Assembly (NCBI GenBank): GCA_963791805.1
Contig: CAWBTU010000006.1
Span: forward strand, 682,001-746,000
Origin: JACMJL01 sp963791805
Lineage (GTDB): Bacteria; Bacillota; Clostridia; Clostridiales; Clostridiaceae
Reading direction: 5' to 3'
Length of the DNA: 64,000 bases
The notes beneath the pieces are model-generated. The model searched no databases. It worked only from the letters and a program-made list of their open reading frames with translations, and was not told where the DNA came from. Below, in pieces: positions 9,166 through 18,323 of the stretch (position 1 is its first letter; the number at the start of each line of letters is the position of its first letter). The position numbers and the translations under genes are program-made.

Positions 9166-9525
9166 ATGAAATATATCATTGCAGGCTTAGATGAGAAAAG
9201 TGGTAATGATTTAAAGAAAATATTAGATGAACATGGAATATTGGATTTTATGGGCAGATTTATTACCACTGAAATAGCAGAAAATGCAATCGGTGGAGAG
9301 CCCCCGGATATGGCTTTTATCAGGATGGACAAAGCAGAACTAAACGCTTGCAAACTTACTAATTTAATTCGAAAGTTAAATCCATTTTCGAAAGTAATTT
9401 TTCTAAGCAGTGAGGTAGAATACGCTGTACAAGCTTTTGAATGTGAGGTAGATGGGTTTTTATTGATACCTTTTGATAAGAGGAAAATTGAGCATTTGTT
9501 GGGTAGGTGTGTTGAAAGATACTAA
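9166..9525 (+). CDS. Receiver-like protein lacking the phospho-acceptor Asp (second intact copy)
   Basis: 119 residues, nearly identical to the protein at 6574 except near the C-terminus. The phospho-acceptor position is Arg (AFIRMDK) and the Lys position is Ile (FLLIP), so a phosphorelay role is excluded on known receiver chemistry. The start ATG has GGGGGTGA upstream. It precedes the largest surface gene (9764), with a palindrome and the conserved leader between them. Different residues at the same catalytic position in each copy suggest relaxed constraint there, while the fold is kept. Confidence 0.75.
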   Translation: MKYIIAGLDEKSGNDLKKILDEHGILDFMGRFITTEIAENAIGGEPPDMAFIRMDKAELNACKLTNLIRKLNPFSKVIFLSSEVEYAVQAFECEVDGFLLIPFDKRKIEHLLGRCVERY

Positions 9526-9573
9526 TTGACATAGCAAGAAAAAAACTAACTGAGAAAAGCATAAATTAAAAAA

Positions 9574-9590
9574 ATCACCCAGTGAGTGAT
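9574..9590. repeat. 17-bp palindrome, copy 3 (one mismatch)
   Basis: ATCACCC-AGT-GAGTGAT: one base differs from the perfect inverted repeat. It sits 174 bp upstream of the surface gene at 9764, like copy 2 relative to 2824. Confidence 0.6.
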
Positions 9591-9763
9591 AGAGAACAAA
9601 ATAAGTCATTGTTTAATTAAAGGTAGAAGAGGTTATTCATGACCAATAGGGATCTTTGACAACGGAGAGAGAGTTTGCCTTCTAAATGAGGTTGGACATA
9701 ATTGTAAAAAGGTATTGATTTCATAAGAGAATTTATACTAACAAAGGAAGAAAGGGAGAATTT

Positions 9764-12700
9764 ATGAAAATGAAAAAAGTAAAGAAGTATTTATCAATGT
9801 GTACTGCAATAATATTTATATTTTATGTAATCCCCTTAAACATCTCATTTATGGGAAGAAAATTTTCAAATATTCAAGTAGCAAAAGCATCAACAACTAG
9901 TATTAATGCGGCAGAAGATATCTCTATAGATAATAACGCTCAATGGGGGCTCGGACAAGGAGGAAAAAATTATATTGGACGAAACGGAAAAAATTGTTTA
10001 TTATATGAAAGATCGGCAATTAAATTTGATCTAAGTTTAATTCCATCGGCCGCAGATATTTCATCTGTAAATTTAAAGATTTATGTAGATGATATACTGG
10101 GATCACCAATAGTGAATATTATGTCAGCTACGGATAATACTTGGTCAGAATCAGCAGTAGGAATCGGAGGAAATACTGGGACTTTTCCACAGAATAATGG
10201 AAAAGATGTTACAGAAACAAATGGTGGAACGATTATAAATGGGATAGCCAATCAAAGAATAACAACATCAGGATGGAATAGCTTCGATGTAACACAGTAT
10301 ATCAAGGACCAATATACAGCAGGAAATCGGTATGTGACAATAGTATTGACTGGGAAAGTAAGCGATGGTATAAATACCGACAATGACAACGATGATTTCG
10401 GTTACGTATGTAATAATCAAAATGATCAAAATGATCCAAATTATAATAGAGTACCCAATCTAGATTTGGTATATACAACAGCACCAACAGTTTCATCGGT
10501 AAGCCCAGCAAAAGGACCAACAGCTGGTGGTACAAGTGTAACAATAACAGGAACAAATTTTACAGGAGCAACAGCAGTAAATTTTGGAGCAAATAACGCA
10601 ACAAGCTATACGGTTAACGGTGCAACACAGATCACTGCAGTAGCACCGTCAGGAGCAGCAGGAACAGTAGATATAAAAGTAACCACAGCTGGTGGAACCA
10701 GTGCAACAGGTGCATCAGATCAGTATACATATGTAGCAGCACCAACAATTTCATCAGTAAGCCCAACAAATGGGCCAACAGCTGGTGGTACAAGTGTGAC
10801 AATAACAGGAACAAATTTCACAGGAGCAACAGCAGTAAAGTTTGGAGCAAATAATGCAACAAGCTATACGGTTAACGGTGCAACACAGATCACTGCAGTA
10901 GCACCGTCAGGAGCAGCAGGAACAGTAGATATAAATGTAACAACAGATGGTGGAACCAGTGCAACAGGTGCATCAGATCAGTATACATATGTAGCAGCAC
11001 CAACAGCAACAACAGGAAGTGCATCAAGCATCACAAGTACAACCGTTACCTTAAATGGAACGGTAAATAATAATAATGCTACAACAACCGTAACCTTTGA
11101 ATATGGACCCACAGCATCCTATGGAAGCACTGTGACAGCAACTCAAAGCCCAATCAGTGCTGGAACTGGAAGCACAAATGTCAGTGCTGGACTAAGTGGA
11201 CTTACGCCAAATACGACGTATCATTTTATAGTGAAAGGGGTAAATATTGCAGGAACCACAACAGGAAATGATGGCACCTTTACAACCAGTGCAGCACCAA
11301 CGTATACAATAAGTTCTATATCCAATCAAACAATGACAGCAAAGACAGAAGGATATGCAGGAGCTCAGGAAACAAAAGCAGTAACCATAACAAGGACTGG
11401 AACAGGAGACCTTGCACATTTAGCAGTAAGTTTGAGTGGGGGCGGAAGCAGTAATTTTACAATAACGCAACCAACAGCAACAACATTAAATAATGGTACA
11501 TCAAACACAAGCTTTACAGTGAAGGCAAAGGATGGATTGGCAGCAGGAACATATACAGAAACAGTGACAGTATCAGCAGACAATATGACCAATGTAACAT
11601 TTACAGTAACCCAGGTTATAAGTGCAGCACCAACGTATACAATAAGTTCTATATCCAATCAAACAATGACAGCAAAGACAGAAGGATATGCAGGAACTCA
11701 GGAAACAAAAGCAGTAACCATAACAAGGACTGGAACAGGAGACCTTGCACATTTAGCAGTAAGTTTGAGTGGGGGCGGAAGCAGTAATTTTACAATAACG
11801 CAACCAACAGCAACAACATTAAATAATGGTACATCAAACACAAGCTTTACAGTGAAGGCAAAGGATGGATTGGCAGCAGGAACATATACAGAAACAGTGA
11901 CAGTATCAGCAGACAATATGACCAATGTAACATTTACAGTAACCCAGGTTATAAGTGCAGCACCAACGTATACAATAAGTTCTATATCCAATCAAACAAT
12001 GACAGCAAAGACAGAAGGATATGCAGGAACTCAGGAAACAAAAGCAGTAACCATAACAAGGACTGGAACAGGAGACCTTGCACATTTAGCAGTAAGTTTG
12101 AGTGGGGGCGGAAGCAGTAATTTTACAATAACGCAACCAGCAGCAACAACATTAAATAATGGTATATCAAGCACAAGCTTTACAGTGAAGGCAAAGGATG
12201 GATTGGCAGCAGGAACATATACAGAAACGGTGACAGTATCAGCAGACAATATGACCAATGTAACATTTACAGTAACGCAGGTTATAAGTGCAGCACCAAC
12301 GTATACAATAAGTTCTATATCCAATCAAACAATGACAGCAAAGACAGAAGGATATGCAGGAACTCAGGAAACAAAAGCAGTAACCATAACAAGGACTGGA
12401 ACAGGAGACCTTGCACATTTAGCAATAAGCTTGAGTGGAGGCGGAAGCAGTAATTTTACAATAACGCAGCCAACAGCAACAACATTAAATAATGGTATAT
12501 CAAGCACAAGCTTTACAGTGAAGGCAAAGGATGGATTGGCAGCAGGAACATATACAGAAACAGTAACAGTATTAGCAGACAATATGACTAGTGTAACCTT
12601 TACAGTAACACAGGTTATAAGTGCAGCACCGACACCAACGCCAACGCCAACCCCAACACCTGAACCACCAGCAGAAAAAGGTACAGGTACTGTAGTAGAC

Positions 12701-14536
12701 AATAATACAGGAGAAACAGTTAAAGGTGTTGAAACAAAAGTATCTACAGGAACAAATGGTACTAAAACTGTAGAAGTGAAATCTTCTGAGGCAATAATAA
12801 TAAAACAGCCAGATGGTACTAAAGCTCCATTACAAGATACAAGTAAGCTTGGTTTTTCAGGAGCGGGTAGCAGTTATGTTGCTGTATCTTCTGATGGAAA
12901 TATAGACTTTAAAAATCTTGCCAAGGGTACAGAAACAAAATTACAGATAACCTACGATGCAGGAAATGGACAGAAACTTTGTATGGGAACTGTAGATATT
13001 AAGGTTTCAGATAGTGGGGAAGTTAGTGTAGTTATTACCCTTATTGACCCTTATGGAACAATTACAGACAGTACTACAGGACAAGTTATTTCAGGAGCAA
13101 ATGTAACTTTATATTATGCAGATACAGAAAGAAACAAAGCTAATGGAAAGACTCCCAATGCTGTGGTTCAGCTCCCAATAATAGATGGATTTAAACCAAA
13201 TAACAATAAAAATCCTCAGATAAGTGATGCATTAGGAGCTTATGGTTTCATGGTTTTCCCAACTTCGGATTACTACTTAGTGGCAACAAAAGATGGCTAT
13301 AACAAATATATAAGTCCAACCATCTCTGTAGAGCAAGAAATAGTAAAATGGGACTTTAAAATGAGCAAGATTAATCTTACAAAGCCTGTTATAACAATAG
13401 TAGGAAATGCTGAAGGTAAATTAAAGTTAAATGAAATATATACAGATCCAGGAGCTACAGCTAAAGATAGTAATGGAACAGATTTGACAAGTAGCATTAT
13501 TACAACCAATTCTGTAAATACAAATAAAATTGGTGACTATACAATAACTTATACTGTTACTGATGGAAACGGTAATAAGTCAGATACAGTCACAAGAACA
13601 ATACATGTAACTGGAGTAGAAAGATTAGCTGGGTTAAGTAGAATTGATACAGCTCTTGAAATTGCAAAAGCTGGTCATACTGGAAAACTATCAAATGTAG
13701 TAATTGCAACTTCAGAAAATTATCCAGATGCATTATCAGGAAGTGTACTAGCCTATAAGGTAAATGCACCAATATTGTTAGTTAGCAATTCATATGAAGA
13801 TCAAGTAAAAGTATTAGCCTACATAAAAGCAAATCTTGATCCAGCAGGAACTGTTTATATACTTGGAGGAACAGGAGTTGTAAATAGTGCTTTTGAGGCA
13901 AATGTAGTAGCTAATGGCTTTAATAATATAAAAAGACTAGGTGGAGCAGATAGATATGAAACTTCCTTAAAGATAGCAGAGCAATTAGATATTAAGGCAG
14001 GAACACCTGTAGTGCTTGTATCAGGAGAAAATTATCCAGATGCTTTATCAATAAGTAGTACTGCTGCAGTAATGCAGTATCCAATATTATTAGTTGGAAA
14101 AGACAGTATAAGTGATTCAGTAAAGAAAAAACTTTCTGAAATAAAACCAAGCAAGATATATATCATAGGACTTCAAGGAGCTATAAGTACTTCAGTTGAA
14201 AATCAAGTTGCACAAGTTGCAGCTTTAGATAAAGCCAATATTGTAAGACTAGGCGGACAAGATAGATTTGAAACTTCACTTGAAGTAGCAAAATACTTTA
14301 ATTTAACTGGCCAAAACCTTTGCATAGCAACAGGCTACAACTTCCCAGATGCATTAGCAGGAAGTGTATATGCAGCAAGCAATAACTCACCAATAATCTT
14401 AACAGATGGAAAGCTTTCAGATAATCAAATCAATTATCTTAATACAAGAAAGACTACAAAGGTTACGATTTTTGGAGGAGAAGGAGTTGTAAGTCAAGAG
14501 GTAGAAAAGAATATTTCAGAGTTGATAGTTAAATAG
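9764..14536 (+). CDS. Giant modular surface protein with three CWB2 cell-wall-binding domains
   Basis: 1590 residues. Signal peptide (about 1-45); a DNRLRE-type domain (about 50-235); two IPT/TIG domains (about 240-410); an Fn3-like domain (about 412-510); four almost identical 111-residue repeats (513-956); a PTPTPTP linker; the shared module with a carboxypeptidase-regulatory-like domain (about 970-1205); a DUF5011/Ig-like domain (about 1208-1283); and three CWB2 domains (about 1285-1590, each with an R[IFY][DE]T-type motif and NYPDAL or NFPDAL). CWB2 domains attach S-layer-type proteins non-covalently to anionic cell-wall polymers, so this paralogue is anchored differently from the LVQTG-tailed ones. 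RBS GGGAG; start ATG at 9764, with an in-frame ATG two codons downstream. Confidence 0.9.
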   Translation: MKMKKVKKYLSMCTAIIFIFYVIPLNISFMGRKFSNIQVAKASTTSINAAEDISIDNNAQWGLGQGGKNYIGRNGKNCLLYERSAIKFDLSLIPSAADISSVNLKIYVDDILGSPIVNIMSATDNTWSESAVGIGGNTGTFPQNNGKDVTETNGGTIINGIANQRITTSGWNSFDVTQYIKDQYTAGNRYVTIVLTGKVSDGINTDNDNDDFGYVCNNQNDQNDPNYNRVPNLDLVYTTAPTVSSVSPAKGPTAGGTSVTITGTNFTGATAVNFGANNATSYTVNGATQITAVAPSGAAGTVDIKVTTAGGTSATGASDQYTYVAAPTISSVSPTNGPTAGGTSVTITGTNFTGATAVKFGANNATSYTVNGATQITAVAPSGAAGTVDINVTTDGGTSATGASDQYTYVAAPTATTGSASSITSTTVTLNGTVNNNNATTTVTFEYGPTASYGSTVTATQSPISAGTGSTNVSAGLSGLTPNTTYHFIVKGVNIAGTTTGNDGTFTTSAAPTYTISSISNQTMTAKTEGYAGAQETKAVTITRTGTGDLAHLAVSLSGGGSSNFTITQPTATTLNNGTSNTSFTVKAKDGLAAGTYTETVTVSADNMTNVTFTVTQVISAAPTYTISSISNQTMTAKTEGYAGTQETKAVTITRTGTGDLAHLAVSLSGGGSSNFTITQPTATTLNNGTSNTSFTVKAKDGLAAGTYTETVTVSADNMTNVTFTVTQVISAAPTYTISSISNQTMTAKTEGYAGTQETKAVTITRTGTGDLAHLAVSLSGGGSSNFTITQPAATTLNNGISSTSFTVKAKDGLAAGTYTETVTVSADNMTNVTFTVTQVISAAPTYTISSISNQTMTAKTEGYAGTQETKAVTITRTGTGDLAHLAISLSGGGSSNFTITQPTATTLNNGISSTSFTVKAKDGLAAGTYTETVTVLADNMTSVTFTVTQVISAAPTPTPTPTPTPEPPAEKGTGTVVDNNTGETVKGVETKVSTGTNGTKTVEVKSSEAIIIKQPDGTKAPLQDTSKLGFSGAGSSYVAVSSDGNIDFKNLAKGTETKLQITYDAGNGQKLCMGTVDIKVSDSGEVSVVITLIDPYGTITDSTTGQVISGANVTLYYADTERNKANGKTPNAVVQLPIIDGFKPNNNKNPQISDALGAYGFMVFPTSDYYLVATKDGYNKYISPTISVEQEIVKWDFKMSKINLTKPVITIVGNAEGKLKLNEIYTDPGATAKDSNGTDLTSSIITTNSVNTNKIGDYTITYTVTDGNGNKSDTVTRTIHVTGVERLAGLSRIDTALEIAKAGHTGKLSNVVIATSENYPDALSGSVLAYKVNAPILLVSNSYEDQVKVLAYIKANLDPAGTVYILGGTGVVNSAFEANVVANGFNNIKRLGGADRYETSLKIAEQLDIKAGTPVVLVSGENYPDALSISSTAAVMQYPILLVGKDSISDSVKKKLSEIKPSKIYIIGLQGAISTSVENQVAQVAALDKANIVRLGGQDRFETSLEVAKYFNLTGQNLCIATGYNFPDALAGSVYAASNNSPIILTDGKLSDNQINYLNTRKTTKVTIFGGEGVVSQEVEKNISELIVK
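11300..12631 (+). repeat. Four tandem 333-bp repeats inside the surface gene
   Basis: Units at 11300, 11633, 11966 and 12299 have a period of exactly 333 bp (111 codons) and differ at few bases. Each encodes a beta-rich domain beginning TYTISSISNQTMTAKTEGYAG. Such near-identity allows copy-number change by recombination without a frame change. Confidence 0.95.
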
Positions 14537-14546
14537 AAGATAGAAG

Positions 14547-14592
14547 AATCTACTATATCAAGAGTAAAAGCTTGACATAGTGGATTTTTTTT
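14547..14592 (+). terminator. Intrinsic terminator after the CWB2 gene
   Basis: AATCTACTATATCAA and TTGACATAGTGGATT arms with a run of eight T. It belongs to the ATATCAA/TTGATAT hairpin family. Confidence 0.85.
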
Positions 14593-14675
14593 AGTTCTTC
14601 GTTATATTATTATAAATATATGGTAAAATTAAAATTATATAAAGAAAAGATAGACACAAGGGGCGTGGATTGTTA

Positions 14676-16259
14676 ATGGAAAAAGAATTTAATGTAACAG
14701 GAACATGTATACCTGATAAACATTATATGGTGGATCTATCCAATAAATTAGAATCAGTAATGAAAATAATACAAAAGGGTAAATATTTTATTATAAATAG
14801 ACCAAGACAATACGGAAAAACAACAACTCTATACATGATGGAGAAAACTCTTGAAAAAAATCAAGAGTACTTAACTGTGTCAATAAGCTTTGAAGGCGTT
14901 GGGGATGTAATCTTTGAAGAAGAACAAAGCTTCACAAAGGAATTTTTGCAGATATTAGCTGATAGTTTATTTATGACTAATGAGGAACTGGCTGGATTTC
15001 TAGAAGAAGAAAAAAATAAAGTTAGTAATTTTAGTGATTTATCAAGAGCTATTACAAAGTTTATAAAAAAGTCCAATAAAAAAGTGGTACTTATGATAGA
15101 TGAAGTTGATAAAAGTAGTAATAATCAGCTGTTTTTAAGCTTTCTTGGTATGCTTAGAAATAAGTATTTAAACAGAAACGCAGGTAAAGATTATACTTTT
15201 CACAGTGTAATACTAGCGGGGGTACATGATGTTAGAAGTCTAAAGTCAAAGATAAGATCAGATGAGGAGCATAAATATAACAGTCCCTGGAATATAGCCA
15301 CAGATTTCGATTTAGATATGAGTTTTTCAAGAGAAGAAATAGCCACTATGCTTAAGGATTATGAAGACTCCACAGGTACAAGGGTAGATAAAGAATATTA
15401 TTCTGAAAGATTACGGTATTATACATCGGGATATCCTTTTTTAGTAAGCAAGCTTTGTAAAATAATTGATGAGAAGCTTTTAATGTCAGGGGAAAAAACT
15501 TGGGAAAATGAGTATATGGATATTGCTGTGAAAGAGATTCTTAAGTCCAGCAACACAAATTTTGATAGCCTTATTAAGAATTTAGAAAATAATAAGGGAC
15601 TAAAGGAATTAGTAAAAAAGCTTATATTAGAGGGTAGTGAAATTACATATAGTGAAGATAATCCCATTACAAATTTAGGAATAATGTATGGTATTTTTAA
15701 AAATGAAAACGGTAAATTAAAGATTCATAATAGAATCTACGAGCAGAGAATTTATAATTATATGAGTTCACTTATAGAAACTTCAACAAATTTATCTTTT
15801 TATAACCAACGAGATAAATACATAAAAAATGATGGAAACTTGGATATAGAAAAGATTCTCGTGAAATTTCAAGAATTTATGAAACATGAATATTCCAATA
15901 GAAGGCAGGGTTTTTTAGAAGAAGATGGAAGGCTGTTATTCTTAGCCTTTTTAAGTCCTATCATAAATGGCTCAGGATTTGCTTTTAAAGAAGTAAAGGG
16001 GGGAGATGAAAAAAGATTTGATATTGTTATAACTTACGAAAAAACCATGCATATTTTAGAACTGAAAATATGGCGTGGAGAGGAATATCATAAAAAGGGA
16101 TTGATACAACTTGGTGAATATTTAAATCAATATGGAATAGATGAGGGATATCTTTTGATTTTTGATTTTAGAAAAACCAAAGAAGTGCCAGAAAAAATGC
16201 AAGAAGTAATTATAAGGGTTGGTGATAAGGATAAAAAAATAATGGAGATTTATTGTTAG
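14676..16259 (+). CDS. AAA-ATPase-like protein with C-terminal PD-(D/E)XK nuclease domain
   Basis: 527 residues. The Walker A motif is in RPRQYGKTTTL (about residue 47) and Walker B in VVLMIDEVD. The C-terminal part has FDIVITYEKTMHILELKIW, matching the D-x(n)-E-x-K core of the PD-(D/E)XK superfamily that is fused to this AAA family (PF09820 plus PF08011 type). The family is multi-copy in Bacteroidetes and clostridia and its role is unknown. Either ATG 14676 or TTG 14670 could be the start; AAGGGG is 12 and 6 bases upstream respectively, and family members usually begin close to the FNVTG motif, which favours ATG. The gene lies between two diverged copies of a CWB2-gene tail plus terminator, so it was probably inserted or duplicated with them. 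Confidence 0.85.
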   Translation: MEKEFNVTGTCIPDKHYMVDLSNKLESVMKIIQKGKYFIINRPRQYGKTTTLYMMEKTLEKNQEYLTVSISFEGVGDVIFEEEQSFTKEFLQILADSLFMTNEELAGFLEEEKNKVSNFSDLSRAITKFIKKSNKKVVLMIDEVDKSSNNQLFLSFLGMLRNKYLNRNAGKDYTFHSVILAGVHDVRSLKSKIRSDEEHKYNSPWNIATDFDLDMSFSREEIATMLKDYEDSTGTRVDKEYYSERLRYYTSGYPFLVSKLCKIIDEKLLMSGEKTWENEYMDIAVKEILKSSNTNFDSLIKNLENNKGLKELVKKLILEGSEITYSEDNPITNLGIMYGIFKNENGKLKIHNRIYEQRIYNYMSSLIETSTNLSFYNQRDKYIKNDGNLDIEKILVKFQEFMKHEYSNRRQGFLEEDGRLLFLAFLSPIINGSGFAFKEVKGGDEKRFDIVITYEKTMHILELKIWRGEEYHKKGLIQLGEYLNQYGIDEGYLLIFDFRKTKEVPEKMQEVIIRVGDKDKKIMEIYC

Positions 16260-16279
16260 AAAATTATTTTGAGAGGTTT

Positions 16280-16312
16280 AGAAATGAACTTTCGGATTTG
16301 ATAGCTAAATAA
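16280..16312 (+). pseudogene. Remnant of a CWB2 gene 3' end
   Basis: Reads RNELSDLIAK then stop, paralogous to the end of the 9764 gene (KNISELIVK then stop), and is followed by the same kind of terminator. Too short to be certain, but position and spacing agree. Confidence 0.5.
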
Positions 16313-16316
16313 AAGT

Positions 16317-16362
16317 AAAATCCGCAATATTAATGGTGAAAATTGATATTGCGGGTTTTTTA
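16317..16362 (+). terminator. Intrinsic terminator after the AAA-ATPase gene
   Basis: AAAATCCGCAATAT and ATATTGCGGGTTTT arms with a T run. Confidence 0.8.
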
Positions 16363-16481
16363 TTGAAATTGAAATGTCTTAGAATCAAAGAAAAACACTA
16401 ATAAATTTTATCTCTGAATTGTTTGATGTTAGTGCATTATGTTATACTCAAAATACTATTGTTTTGTGGAGGAGCTTTTTT

Positions 16482-17204
16482 ATGCTTATACAAATCGGAA
16501 TATGTGACGATAACAAAGAAGATATTAAAGTCTTATCTGAATCTTTAAACCTCTATGGAAATTCTTTTAAAATTATACAATATGCAGATGGAGAATCTTT
16601 GATTGAAGACTGTTTGCAGCATAAAATAATATTTGATATTCTTTTCTTGGATATATATATGCCTGGACTAAACGGTATCGAAACTGCTCGAAAAATACGC
16701 TCTTGTATGAAAGAGGTGAAAATCATTTTTTTATCTTCAAGCAAGGAGCATTACCCAGAGTCCTATGATGTTTTTGCTTTCAATTACTTAATAAAACCTT
16801 TAAATCCAGAAAAGCTTAATCGGGTACTTGACCAAGCATTAATGAGTATTAACCCTGAAAATAGACAGCAGATTTACTTTAAATATAAAGGAATCAATTG
16901 TCGTATCTTTTGTAATGATATTAATTATATAGAAAGTAGTGATAAAATCATCATTTTTCACATGGCAGATAATACTTCATTAAAGTGTTATGATAAACTT
17001 GATGAAATATTGAAGAGATTGCCAGAAAGTTTCTTTATTCGATGTCACCAGAGCTATGCTATAAATGTTTTACATGTTGATGAAATGGCTGAACAACATT
17101 TTCGTATTGGGCAGGCACTTATAAGTATTTCTAAGAAGTATCAGAAATCAGCAAAAGACAAATATTTTGGGTATCTATTCACTCATATGAATAATAGAGT
17201 GTAG
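16482..17204 (+). CDS. LytTR-family response regulator
   Basis: 240 residues. The receiver begins IQIGICDDN, with the phospho-acceptor in LFLDIYMPGLNGIETA, the switch residue in IIFLSSS and Lys in YLIKPL. The C-terminal LytTR DNA-binding domain spans about residues 135-235 (INYIESSDK; FIRCHQSYAIN). ATG 16482 is chosen because GTGGAGGAG lies just upstream; an earlier in-frame start would add an unrelated extension. No histidine kinase gene adjoins it, so it is an orphan here. A direct repeat in 9-N12-9 layout, typical of LytTR sites, precedes the next gene. Confidence 0.9.
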   Translation: MLIQIGICDDNKEDIKVLSESLNLYGNSFKIIQYADGESLIEDCLQHKIIFDILFLDIYMPGLNGIETARKIRSCMKEVKIIFLSSSKEHYPESYDVFAFNYLIKPLNPEKLNRVLDQALMSINPENRQQIYFKYKGINCRIFCNDINYIESSDKIIIFHMADNTSLKCYDKLDEILKRLPESFFIRCHQSYAINVLHVDEMAEQHFRIGQALISISKKYQKSAKDKYFGYLFTHMNNRV

Positions 17205-17290
17205 TGGTATGATAAAAAAAGAGCATAATAAAAAATAGGTTACCCTTTTGGCATCAGTTATAGAAAAATAAAAAATTAAAGCATTTTTAT

Positions 17291-17356
17291 CTAATTTCGC
17301 CAATAAAATGGCTAATTTCGACATTGATTAAAGTTGTGAAATTTTTAGGCTATAAT
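17291..17356 (+). promoter_or_regulatory. Candidate LytTR-regulator binding site and promoter
   Basis: CTAATTTCG occurs at 17291-17299 and 17312-17320: two 9-bp direct repeats with a 12-bp gap, the layout of AgrA/LytTR operators. GCCA and TGGC flank the centre of the gap. A weak promoter follows: TTGATT (17324) and TATAAT (17351-17356) with a 21-bp spacer, too long for good unaided activity. Confidence 0.55.
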
Positions 17357-17392
17357 ATGAATATTAAAACACTCAGAGGGGGATTTTTTATT

Positions 17393-17896
17393 ATGAAAAA
17401 AGTTATAGCAATAATTTCAACATTACTTCTATCTATTACAATGTTAATAGGTTGTGGTAGCTCGTCAGATTCAGTTTCAGTATCAAAGGATTTAATTAAT
17501 TACAATAATAATCTAATGCCAGCGCTTATTACATTGGATACAAAAATAACAAAGGATTTCACAGATCAAGTAGGAAGCAGTAGTAATACAAATGAAACTC
17601 TTGCTGCTAAATTGAAAGATGTTATTATCCCAGAATCTAATGATTTGATTGCAAAAGCAAATGCAATTGCTACTGAAACAGAAGATGTACAAAATTTACA
17701 TGCTAAGTACATAGCAGAAGTTACGGAACAAGGTGAAGGATTTGCGTTATTGCTTCAGGCAGTACAAAATAATGATACTAAAATAGAAGACAGTGCAAAT
17801 GCAAAGGTAGAAGATTCAATGAAGTTATTAACAGAATATGAGGCAGCTTTAAAAGACTTAAAAGATAAAAATAAAGTAGTAGATGCCAAGAAATAA
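17393..17896 (+). CDS. Secreted lipoprotein of unknown function
   Basis: 167 residues. The signal peptide ends in the lipobox LIGC (Cys at about residue 22), so it is lipid-anchored on the outer face of the membrane. The mature part is rich in Lys, Glu, Asp and Ala and predicted mostly helical, without Cys or known motifs. ATG 17393 is preceded by AGAGGGGGA. Its promoter has the 9-N12-9 repeats, making it the probable target of the LytTR regulator directly upstream. The family was not recognised. Confidence 0.75.
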   Translation: MKKVIAIISTLLLSITMLIGCGSSSDSVSVSKDLINYNNNLMPALITLDTKITKDFTDQVGSSSNTNETLAAKLKDVIIPESNDLIAKANAIATETEDVQNLHAKYIAEVTEQGEGFALLLQAVQNNDTKIEDSANAKVEDSMKLLTEYEAALKDLKDKNKVVDAKK

Positions 17897-17942
17897 GTGA
17901 AATGTATATGTGTAAAATAATATATAAATTAGAAAGAGATTA

Positions 17943-17978
17943 AAAAAGAGCCAACTGCTGATTACAGTTGGCTCTTTT
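17943..17978 (+). terminator. Intrinsic terminator after the lipoprotein gene
   Basis: AAAAAGAGCCAACTG and CAGTTGGCTCTTTT arms. Confidence 0.85.
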
Positions 17979-17981
17979 ACC

Positions 17982-18170
17982 TTATGCTCAGGAGTTTTAT
18001 CAAAGGTTGGAGCAAAAACGATTAGCGTTACCGAGAATGAAATGAAAATAATTTTATATGTACTTGAAAGATATGTACCAAATTGTGAAGTTAGAGTATT
18101 TGGATCTCGTTATAAAGGCACCGCATAGCAATACTCAGATATCGATTTGGCAATTGTAGGCACAGTGTAG
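17982..18170 (+). pseudogene. Nucleotidyltransferase (MNT-type) fragment with in-frame stop
   Basis: Frame reads EVRVFGSRYKGTA, stop (TAG 18126-18128), QYSDIDLAIVG. GSR-x(n)-SDIDL is the catalytic motif of minimal nucleotidyltransferases, the antitoxin partner of HEPN toxins. There is no HEPN gene nearby and the frame ends at 18170. Confidence 0.7.
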
Positions 18171-18175
18171 AATAA

Positions 18176-18220
18176 AAAATCCTATATATCAAGGGTGAAA
18201 ATTTGATATATAGGACTTTT
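18176..18220 (+). terminator. Terminator-like hairpin
   Basis: AAAATCCTATATATCAA and TTTGATATATAGGACTTTT arms; same family as 14547 and 29220. Confidence 0.7.
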
Positions 18221-18323
18221 CTATAATGTTTATAAATCGACAATAACCGCAAAACAATACAAATATATGATACAATATTAAGTATAATTGCTGCCATTAA
18301 ATGTGTAACATAGGGGTGTTATT

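Noticed and set aside
11300..12631. CRISPR-like or MITE-like tandem array
   Set aside because: The period is 333 bp, in frame, without spacers; it encodes protein domains.
11365..12702. Four repeated minus-strand frames of 97-112 codons
   Set aside because: They repeat only because the 333-bp sense units repeat.
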